Notes under the pieces: model-generated
The model's input: only the letters and a program-made list of their open reading frames with translations
What the model was told of the DNA's origin: nothing
The model's database searches: none
Translations under genes and position numbers: made by a program
Source of the DNA: Odoribacter laneus YIT 12061
GTDB taxonomy: Bacteria > Bacteroidota > Bacteroidia > Bacteroidales > Marinifilaceae
Assembly (NCBI RefSeq): GCF_000243215.1
Contig: NZ_JH594597.1
Span: forward strand, 71,005 to 135,004
DNA length: 64,000 bases
Direction: 5' to 3'
Shown: positions 46,932-54,050 of the stretch, piece after piece
Numbering within the stretch: position 1 is the stretch's first letter
Layout: every line of letters starts with the position of its first letter

Positions 46932-47806
46932 AAAATTTTTTATCTGCTTTACAGACACCTTCAGAATTACGGATAGAAAAATCAGGAGAAAAAATACCAG
47001 GCCGGAAAATAAAATTATTCCGACCCGATTATAAATTTATCCGTCCGGAAGGAGATTCTGAAATAGCAGTAGAAAAGCTGAATATTTATATCAAAGATCA
47101 ACATATTCTGAAAGATATCAACGTACGTATTCCAGACAAAAAAATCACCTGCATCATCGGTCCTTCCGGATGCGGGAAATCAACCTTATTGAAGACTTTT
47201 AATCGTTTGATTGACAATGTAGAAGGCGTTCGTATCGAAGGGAAAGTTTTGGTAAACGGAGAGGATATCATCAGTAGCGGCACGGATATTACTTCATTCC
47301 GCCGGAAAATGGGACTGATTTCTCAACGCCCCTGCCCGCTTCCCATGTCTATTTACGACAATATCGCTTATGGCTGCCGTATACACGGAATCCGCAACCG
47401 CCGGAAACTCAATCTGATCGTAGAGCATTATCTCTGTGCAGCCGGTCTCTGGGAAGAAGTAAAAGACCGCTTGCATACTCCGGCAGTACGCCTTTCTATC
47501 GGTCAGCAACAACGCCTTTGTCTGGCTCGCAGTCTGGCCGTCGAACCTCAGTTTATCCTGGCCGACGAAGCGACAAGTGCCCTGGATCCTTTGTCTAGTA
47601 AAACCATAGAGGAACTTTTTGTAAAACTCAAACAAGACTATTCGATCATTCTCGTTACCCATACCCTGCGGCAAGCTTTGCGGATTGCAGACTATGTCGT
47701 CTTTATGTATCTGGGAGAAATCATTGAGGCCGGAGAAGCTGAACAAGTATTTAATCATCCCCGGCACGAATTAACGAAAAACTACCTTAGCGGAGCTTTT
47801 AGTTAA
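46928..47806 (+). CDS. pstB: Phosphate ABC transporter ATPase PstB
   Basis: A 292-residue ATPase with Walker A GPSGCGKST and the PstB block LLKTFNRL. Two key motifs differ from the common form: the signature is LSIGQQQR (usual LSGGQQQR) and Walker B continues ADEATSALDP (usual xDEPTSALDP). An N-terminal extension of about 45 residues precedes the core. It overlaps the pstA stop (ATGA). No phoU gene follows. Confidence 0.92.
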   Translation: MKNFLSALQTPSELRIEKSGEKIPGRKIKLFRPDYKFIRPEGDSEIAVEKLNIYIKDQHILKDINVRIPDKKITCIIGPSGCGKSTLLKTFNRLIDNVEGVRIEGKVLVNGEDIISSGTDITSFRRKMGLISQRPCPLPMSIYDNIAYGCRIHGIRNRRKLNLIVEHYLCAAGLWEEVKDRLHTPAVRLSIGQQQRLCLARSLAVEPQFILADEATSALDPLSSKTIEELFVKLKQDYSIILVTHTLRQALRIADYVVFMYLGEIIEAGEAEQVFNHPRHELTKNYLSGAFS

Positions 47807-47870
47807 CTCTCTACACCAAATATTTATTATTTACCCCCTCATAAAGCAAATTATCCAGAAAAAATACCAA

Positions 47871-48581
47871 ATGGAAAGACAAGAATTTATAGCCTCCTTA
47901 AATGAACGGTTTGCTACAGCTTCCCCCCAAGAAATGCTGCAATTCCTGTTAAATTATTACGAAGACAAAATCGCCCTGGCTTCCAGCCTCGGCCCGGAAG
48001 ATCAGATTTTAACAGCGATGCTGACCGAAATAAATCCCAAAGCCAAAATCTTCACCTTAGACACCGGTCGCTTGTTTCCGGAAACCCTCCGTTTATTGGA
48101 TAGAACGAATAAAAAATATGCTATTTCTATTCAGGTTTTTTTCCCGGACTACAAGCTGGTGGAAGAAATGGTCAACCGCGACGGTATCAACTCATTTTAC
48201 GACAGTATAGAAAAACGTCAGCTCTGTTGCCGCATCCGGAAATTAGAACCTCTTAAAAGAGCTTTTCAAGGATTGGAAGCTTGGATCTGCGGACTTCGAA
48301 AAGAGCAATCCGTCACCCGCCACAACCTGCAATTAGTGGAATGGGACGAAGTAAACAACCTCATTAAATTTAATCCTTTGATGGATTGGACAGAACAACA
48401 GGTGTGGGAATACATCCATCAAAACCAAATTCCTTACAACCGCCTGCATGACCAGGGCTATCCCAGTATCGGCTGCGAACCTTGCACCCGTTCCATTGAA
48501 CCCGGAGAAAATATACGAGCCGGCAGATGGTGGTGGGAATCCCCCGACCACAAAGAATGCGGCCTTCACAAACGTTGGTAA
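47871..48581 (+). CDS. cysH: Assimilatory APS/PAPS reductase
   Basis: A 236-residue enzyme reducing (phospho)adenylyl sulfate to sulfite with thioredoxin. C119-C120 and C202-x-x-C205 form the 4Fe-4S ligands of the APS-reducing type, and C230 in KECGLH is the catalytic cysteine. The substrate block SSLGPEDQ is near residue 38. It lies 64 bases after pstB, and no ATP sulfurylase or sulfite reductase gene is in the window. The 31-base palindrome starts 8 bases after the stop. Confidence 0.9.
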   Translation: MERQEFIASLNERFATASPQEMLQFLLNYYEDKIALASSLGPEDQILTAMLTEINPKAKIFTLDTGRLFPETLRLLDRTNKKYAISIQVFFPDYKLVEEMVNRDGINSFYDSIEKRQLCCRIRKLEPLKRAFQGLEAWICGLRKEQSVTRHNLQLVEWDEVNNLIKFNPLMDWTEQQVWEYIHQNQIPYNRLHDQGYPSIGCEPCTRSIEPGENIRAGRWWWESPDHKECGLHKRW

Positions 48582-48589
48582 TCTCCCTT

Positions 48590-48620
48590 TTACACATTAG
48601 GGACGTGCCCTAATGTGTAA
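48590..48620 (+). repeat. 31-base palindromic repeat, copy 3
   Basis: Identical to copy 1, including the ACGTG centre. It lies between the cysH stop (48581) and the stop of the convergent FtsX-type gene (48657). Confidence 0.93.
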
Positions 48621-48656
48621 AAATTTTCCACCCGGTAGCTACTCCACCCAACATTC

Positions 48657-50966
48657 TCATTCCTTTTGTAAGGATTTCACAGGGTTCTCACAAGCTACTT
48701 TAACACTTTGCCCTCCTACCATCAAAAGAGCTACTGCAAAAGCGACACTTCCCGCCAGTGCAAATACCCACCAACTGAGCTCAGTCCGGTATGGAAACTC
48801 CTGTAACCAACGATTCATCAGATAGCAAGCTACGGGACAGGCTACGATAAAAGCCAAGACCACCCATTTTATAAAACCACTTATAAGCATCCCAAGAATC
48901 TCTCTGACAGTAGCTCCGTTTACCCGGCGGATTCCGATTTCTTTTACTCGTTGTTGAATAAAATAAGTCGCCATTGCCAAAATTCCCATCATGCTCAATA
49001 CAATTGCCACTATGGAAAAAAAGCCGACTAATCGAGCAGTTCGTGCATTCGATTCATACCAACTATTGATCGTCTGGTCTACAAAACCTGATTCAAAAGG
49101 AATTCCTTCAATAAAACGAGTATATGTTTTTTTGATTTGATCAAAAGTTGCAGCCTGATTTTCAGAAGATATTTTTATCAACACTTTTGAAAAACTAAGT
49201 TCAGGCTCTAAACGAAAAACAATCAAAGGACTCATTTGATAATTCAGATTCCGAATATGGAAATTTTTAATAATACCCAATACTGGAAGTTTTTCGTCAA
49301 AAAACATGATCTCCTGAGGTAAAGCTTCTGTTCCAATAGCTTTAGCAGCAGCTTCATTTAACCAAATACCCTGGGGAGTATAAGCCACACCGGTAGGAAT
49401 TATCTGCAAATCAAACAAATCGAAAAAATGCTCGTCGACTTCAAAACGTTGCAAACTAACCAGCTTCCCTGTACCAGCATAATCGGTTATCGTATTATTA
49501 TCTCCTCCATCCAAAGGAGTACCATAAGCATAAGACATCTTTTCTACTCCTGGAATCCGGGACAGTTCATTTCTTAATGCTTCTTTCTGGCTAGCCTGAA
49601 TTTTACTTTCTAACCACACCAAGTTGTCTTTCGTAAAACCCAAATCATAATTCTTCATAAAATTCGTCTGTTTCCAGATCACTAACGTACAAATAATCAA
49701 AATAATAGCCATGCAATACTGAAAAGAGATCAATATTTTACCATACACATTTTTAGTTCTCTTACGAAAACTTCCTTTCATTACTTCTACAGGGCAAAAA
49801 CGGGACGTCAGCCAAGCGGGCCCCACTCCAGCAATCAATCCAATTATTCCCATAGCTATCAACAATCCCATAAAATTGAAAAATGTAAAATAACGGCTTA
49901 TGACAAGATGAGTTTCCAGAATATCATTAAACCAAGGTAATACAACGGAAGCCAAGCAACAGCAAAATCCGAAAGCGATAAAGCATAAAATCATTGATTC
50001 TATTATATACTGCCTGAATAAAACCTTATTATTGCTCCCTAACAATTTTTTTATAGCTGATTCTTTCGCCCGGAATCCGGCACGGGCTATCGATAAATTA
50101 TTGTAATTAATCAGGGCTAAAATCAAAATCACAACGATAATAGCTGTCAATACACCTATAAATGTCCAGCTATTATGATGTGTAAATGAAGTGGAAAAAG
50201 TACTCCAATACACTTCTTTCAAAGATTCCAAGAATAAGTCCTTCCGGTAATGATCTTTATACATCCAGAAATCTTTTTTCAGTTGCGTCAACATGGCTGG
50301 TATTTTGGATGATAAATCGCATCCAGGCTTTTCCAATAAATATAAAGCAAAAGATGCACTATTGTTATGACTGATCCAATTCTCCGGTAAACAAGTAAAA
50401 TCTGCAACAATATCACAGGGGTCAAAATGGGTATTCTCTGATAAATCAGGCATTATCCCTACGACCGTATACCTCGACAGCCTACCTATAGTCAATCCTT
50501 TTCCCAAAGGAGATTCTTCCCCGAATATCTTACGTGCAAAAGAAACACTCAATACAATCTCATTACGCGCATTAAAATGACGTCCTTCTATCAAAGGAAA
50601 AGTAAACATATTCCAAAAAGTTGTGTCTACATACAGAACACGAAGCGGCAATTTTCCTCCACTTCTCCCTTCTGCATAAGCGCTATAACTTTTATAAATA
50701 CGAGTATACGCCTCTATTTCAGGAAAAACACTCTGAAGTTGATCTCCTACACAAGCTCCCCATGTCGCTCCCTCTTCCCCTGTCATGCGAAAAATCCGTT
50801 CTTTATTTTCATGGAAATCGTCTACTGATAATTCCTGTTGAATATACATGCTCAATAAAAGAACGAAAGTCAGAGATACAGCAAAACCGAATACTGTAAT
50901 AACAGTGTATAGTTTATTTCGGAATAAACTCCGAAAAAAAAGTCGAAAATCAGAAAAATACATCAT
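48657..50966 (-). CDS. FtsX/MacB-type ABC permease
   Basis: A 769-residue membrane protein with two FtsX-like permease modules, each with a large extracytoplasmic domain and three membrane helices plus a leading one. The first helix follows FFRSLFRNKLYT (near residue 10), and the C-terminal module includes VKEIGIRRVNGAT, the usual coupling sequence. Such single-gene permeases export peptides or act in mechanotransmission with a separate ATPase; none lies adjacent. The start is one of two adjacent ATGs (50966, 50963). The gene lies exactly between palindrome copies 3 and 4. Confidence 0.88.
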   Translation of the reverse strand: MMYFSDFRLFFRSLFRNKLYTVITVFGFAVSLTFVLLLSMYIQQELSVDDFHENKERIFRMTGEEGATWGACVGDQLQSVFPEIEAYTRIYKSYSAYAEGRSGGKLPLRVLYVDTTFWNMFTFPLIEGRHFNARNEIVLSVSFARKIFGEESPLGKGLTIGRLSRYTVVGIMPDLSENTHFDPCDIVADFTCLPENWISHNNSASFALYLLEKPGCDLSSKIPAMLTQLKKDFWMYKDHYRKDLFLESLKEVYWSTFSTSFTHHNSWTFIGVLTAIIVVILILALINYNNLSIARAGFRAKESAIKKLLGSNNKVLFRQYIIESMILCFIAFGFCCCLASVVLPWFNDILETHLVISRYFTFFNFMGLLIAMGIIGLIAGVGPAWLTSRFCPVEVMKGSFRKRTKNVYGKILISFQYCMAIILIICTLVIWKQTNFMKNYDLGFTKDNLVWLESKIQASQKEALRNELSRIPGVEKMSYAYGTPLDGGDNNTITDYAGTGKLVSLQRFEVDEHFFDLFDLQIIPTGVAYTPQGIWLNEAAAKAIGTEALPQEIMFFDEKLPVLGIIKNFHIRNLNYQMSPLIVFRLEPELSFSKVLIKISSENQAATFDQIKKTYTRFIEGIPFESGFVDQTINSWYESNARTARLVGFFSIVAIVLSMMGILAMATYFIQQRVKEIGIRRVNGATVREILGMLISGFIKWVVLAFIVACPVACYLMNRWLQEFPYRTELSWWVFALAGSVAFAVALLMVGGQSVKVACENPVKSLQKE

Positions 50967-51268
50967 ATATAATAAGTATAAGTGTAAATATTTTTTACAA
51001 TTCTTATGCCATATCAAATAACTACCTGTATATCAAAATATAAATTCTCGTTTTATTCAAACAAAATGTATATTTTTTTGACATTCTTGTCTAATTTTTT
51101 TACTCTCTTTAAAAAGAGAAGAATTTGAATTTCTTGTCGGTTAAGAACGTAAAAGAAAAGGAATATAATTATTAAATTTTCATTCGATTGGCTGTATTTT
51201 TTATACCAGAATATAAATATTTATAAAGTTAACGGAATAAGAGAAGTCAAATTTTTAAATAGGAAAAA

Positions 51269-51299
51269 TGACACACTAGGGCACGTCCCTAATGTGTAA
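51269..51299 (-). repeat. 31-base palindromic repeat, copy 4 (two changes in the left arm)
   Basis: The left arm reads TGACACACTAGGG instead of TTACACATTAGGG; the centre CACGT and right arm are intact. It lies between the divergent FtsX-type and acyltransferase genes. Confidence 0.88.
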
Positions 51300-51513
51300 T
51301 TAGAAGAGTAATTGATTGAATAATTGATTTTTAGACGTACACAGGACTGAATTGTTTTTGACTGCCGGCAAAAGTTTTAGAACGTATGATTTCTACAGAG
51401 AAATGACAATCGATCAGATTTTGAAAAGCTGAAATAGCAAAGAACAGCGGAAGGTACACACCCCCTGATAGACGGCAAGCAAAGGCAAAGAAGCGAAATC
51501 AAATCAAGCCTTA

Positions 51514-51543
51514 TTTGCTTTTTAGATTAATTTTATACTTTTG
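51514..51543 (+). promoter_or_regulatory. Bacteroidetes-type promoter of the acyltransferase gene
   Basis: TTTG (51514-51517), 18 bases, then TACTTTTG (51536-51543). The leader to the ATG would be about 80 bases. Confidence 0.6.
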
Positions 51544-51627
51544 CAAACTTATAAAGGGAAAATACCGAAAAAATTATTCCGCATGTGTGAAAGACAAAAA
51601 TGAATTCAAAACTATAAATACAAACAG

Positions 51628-52758
51628 ATGCTAAAAATTTCATCTGCCGCATTTACAGATACCAAACCGCATTATAACATACTTGATGGATTACGTGGAG
51701 TTGCAGCTTTAATGGTTTTATGGTTTCACATTTTTGAAGCCTATGCGAGTAGTCATATAGATCAGCAAATCAACCACGGATACCTGGCGGTGGATTTCTT
51801 CTTCATCCTCTCCGGCTTTGTTATCGGTTATGCTTATGACGACCGCTGGAAAACGATGCCCATAAAAGACTTTATCAAACGTAGATTTATCCGTTTGCAT
51901 CCGATGGTCGTTATCGGAGCAATAATCGGAGCGATTATGTTCTACTTTCAGGGTTGCTCTGTTTGGGATGTATCAAAAGTATCGGTGACCATGCTATTGA
52001 TTGCCACATTAATGAATGCTTGTCTGATTCCGGCAACACCCGGTTTCGAAATCCGTGGAGTAACTGAAATGTTCCCTCTGAATGGTCCAAGTTGGTCTCT
52101 ATTTTATGAATATATTGGCAACATCTTATATGCATTTTTTATCCATAAACTTTCCACAAAAGTTCTTTCTATATGGGTTGTGCTGGCTGGCTGCGGATTG
52201 GCAGGGTTTGCCATTTGGGGCCCCTATGGCGATATATGCGCCGGCTTCTCTCTGACAGGAGAGAATATACTCGGCGGTTCCCTGCGTTTACTATTTTCAT
52301 TTTCGGCAGGATTGTTGCTATCCCGCCTATTTAAACCGATTTTTATAAAAGGAGTTTTCTGGATATGTAGCCTCTCTGTTGTTATTTTATTGGCAGTACC
52401 CAGAATCGGCGGAAGCGAAAATTTATGGATGAACGGCTTATACGACACCCTCTGTTTTGCCATCCTTTTTCCCCTTATTGTCTATTTGGGTGCATCGGGA
52501 AAAACAACAGACAAACTCACTACCCGAATATGTAAATTTTTAGGCGATATATCCTACCCACTGTATATGGTACATTATCCTTTCATTTATTTGTACTATG
52601 CCTGGGTAAAAAATGAGCATCTCACTTTCGTACAATCTTTACCGGGAGCTTTAGCAGTTGTTATCGGAAGTATTATTTTAGCTTATCTGTGCTTAAGACT
52701 ATACGATGAACCTGTACGCAAATTTTTAACCAAACATCTTTTGCATACCCAAAAGTAA
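51628..52758 (+). CDS. Membrane acyltransferase, family 3 (OafA/YrhL-like)
   Basis: A 376-residue protein with about ten membrane helices. The family opening is NILDGLRGVAALMVLWFH with the catalytic His in that block, then AVDFFFILSGFVIGYAY and FIKRRFIRLHP. Such enzymes acetylate surface polysaccharide or lipid A sugars at the inner membrane. No glycan genes adjoin it, so the target is unknown. It lies between palindrome copies 4 and 5, like an inserted cassette. Confidence 0.88.
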   Translation: MLKISSAAFTDTKPHYNILDGLRGVAALMVLWFHIFEAYASSHIDQQINHGYLAVDFFFILSGFVIGYAYDDRWKTMPIKDFIKRRFIRLHPMVVIGAIIGAIMFYFQGCSVWDVSKVSVTMLLIATLMNACLIPATPGFEIRGVTEMFPLNGPSWSLFYEYIGNILYAFFIHKLSTKVLSIWVVLAGCGLAGFAIWGPYGDICAGFSLTGENILGGSLRLLFSFSAGLLLSRLFKPIFIKGVFWICSLSVVILLAVPRIGGSENLWMNGLYDTLCFAILFPLIVYLGASGKTTDKLTTRICKFLGDISYPLYMVHYPFIYLYYAWVKNEHLTFVQSLPGALAVVIGSIILAYLCLRLYDEPVRKFLTKHLLHTQK

Positions 52759-53212
52759 TTACCACTATACTCCCGACAGGAATTTCTATCGAAAATTCCC
52801 GGCTATATAGTTATAACGAATTAAGCCAAATTTCTTGTCGGCGGAATTGTGAAGAAAAGGCGATTGTAAATTTAATTATTTTGCATAGCCAATATTCAAA
52901 AGCTCTCCTGTATAGACAGAAAAGGATAAAACGAACTTTTTGAAAGAGAAACTTTCTTTCAATCAGAGAAATACGAACTTTAAAAGATAAAACATTACAT
53001 TTGACTAAAGAGATATTTCCTAAACTATAACCGGATAGAGTTGGATCATACTCCAAGAACAGGACATTCGTATCACCACTCTTTAACTGCTTTCTCTCCT
53101 CCTTTGTCCTCTTAAATTTCCCCCCAGAGGGACGGACCTTTTTTGCGAAAAACAGGGACTTGCCTGAATACAATCCTCATCTAAATTTCTTAAGAGTAAT
53201 AAGAAGGGGAAA

Positions 53213-53243
53213 TTACACATTAGGGCACGTCCCTACTGTGTAA
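53213..53243 (-). repeat. 31-base palindromic repeat, copy 5 (one change)
   Basis: The arms are TTACACATTAGGG and CCCTACTGTGTAA (one change in the right arm), with a CACGT centre. It has the same orientation as copies 2 and 4. Confidence 0.9.
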
Positions 53244-53412
53244 AATGATAAGGGATTTTGCTTGAGCCGTAAGGATATTTTCCTCGTCTTCAAGGATTAC
53301 ATTCCCAGGAATTATTTATGTTCAAGCTTGTGAAAATTTTTGCTTGAAAATTTTTAAAATAGGAATTTCGGATAGATTTGTTTTCAAAAGGGAAGCTGGA
53401 AAGAGATTAAAA

Positions 53413-53446
53413 ATAAAAACGGAGTCTCTGACATCAGAAACTCCGT
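53413..53446 (-). terminator. Intrinsic terminator after tRNA-Leu (CAA)
   Basis: On the minus strand the stem ACGGAGTTTCTGA/TCAGAGACTCCGT, with one mismatch, is followed by TTTTATTTTT, 4 bases after the tRNA. Confidence 0.88.
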
Positions 53447-53449
53447 TAG

Positions 53450-53534
53450 TACTCAGAGCGGGAATCGAACCCGCACGTCTGTTGAGGACACTGGATTTTG
53501 AGTCCAGCGCGTCTACCAATTCCGCCACCTGAGC
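53450..53534 (-). tRNA. tRNA-Leu (anticodon CAA)
   Basis: An 85-base class II tRNA. On the minus strand the acceptor GCTCAGG pairs with TCTGAGT, allowing G-U pairs. The anticodon stem CTGGA/TCCAG closes the loop CTCAAAA, giving anticodon CAA. The T arm is GCGGG TTCGATT CCCGC. It has its own promoter and terminator. Confidence 0.96.
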
Positions 53535-53548
53535 AAAGAACTCGGCTG

Positions 53549-53579
53549 CAAAGGTAGATATTTTTGGAATAATTGCAAA
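53549..53579 (-). promoter_or_regulatory. Consensus Bacteroidetes promoter of tRNA-Leu
   Basis: On the minus strand TTTG (53579-53576), exactly 19 bases, then TACCTTTG (53556-53549). It is a perfect -33/-7 match placed just before the tRNA. Confidence 0.85.
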
Positions 53580-53683
53580 TCCTCCTCTAATTTTTTTAAT
53601 TTATTTCGGTAAAATGTATCCTTTTTAAACGTTCCTTCGTATGAATCATTGTTCTTAATGTTCAATACTCATGTTCAAAAATG

Positions 53684-53715
53684 ATTCCCCCTGAGGACTT
53701 TACCGACGGGGGATT
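53684..53715 (+). other. Isolated hairpin upstream of the TonB receptor gene
   Basis: ATTCCCCC pairs with GGGGGATT (one A-T/T-A flank each side) around a 16-base loop, followed by ATTTATTTAG. It could end a short transcript; no gene precedes it on the plus strand. The rest of 53580-54050 shows only a -7 element. Confidence 0.35.
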
Positions 53716-53859
53716 ATTTATTTAGCTATTGCAATCGAATTTATTAAAAATCCCGTCGAAACTTTGGCTGATTTTTTTCCTATTTTCGATTCGCGGGGAT
53801 ATCCTTTGATAAATTTATTTTTCTCTCTTCCGGAAAGCTTTTTAACAACCATATTTTAA

Positions 53860-53867
53860 TATTTTTG
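53860..53867 (+). promoter_or_regulatory. Candidate -7 element for the TonB receptor gene
   Basis: TATTTTTG matches TAnnTTTG and would give a leader of about 175 bases. The -33 element is only a T-rich run. Confidence 0.35.
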
Positions 53868-54050
53868 TATGAACGATTAGCCATATTGTTAGGGCTACTT
53901 TAAAATAAATTTTATACCGGAACAATAATGAAAAATATCAGACAGATCTTTTTTTATCCCTTTTCCTCGAGAGGAGCAGGGGCTTATATACCTATCGATT
54001 CGTAAATGTATCCGGATGTTAATACTATGATTTTATCTAATAAGTAAAAT

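Larger units (their letters stand above)
50967..51627. other. Gene-free stretch with palindrome copy 4 and the acyltransferase promoter
   Basis: AT-rich, with no convincing frame. It holds ATTTCTTGTCGG (51129-51140), which recurs at 52829-52840 on the other side of the acyltransferase, then the palindrome at 51269 and the promoter at 51514-51543. Confidence 0.5.
52759..53449. other. Gene-free stretch after the acyltransferase
   Basis: It holds the second ATTTCTTGTCGG (52829-52840), palindrome copy 5 and the tRNA terminator. The 120-codon minus-strand frame at 52811-53173 has no recognisable product. Confidence 0.45.

Noticed and set aside
52811-53173. 120-codon minus-strand frame after the acyltransferase
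   Set aside because: Basic, low-quality sequence without motif; it covers one of the direct repeats and looks like chance.
331-53243. CRISPR array or phage attachment sites for the 31-base palindromes
   Set aside because: The copies are too far apart and irregular for CRISPR, no cas gene is present, and no integrase lies between copies.
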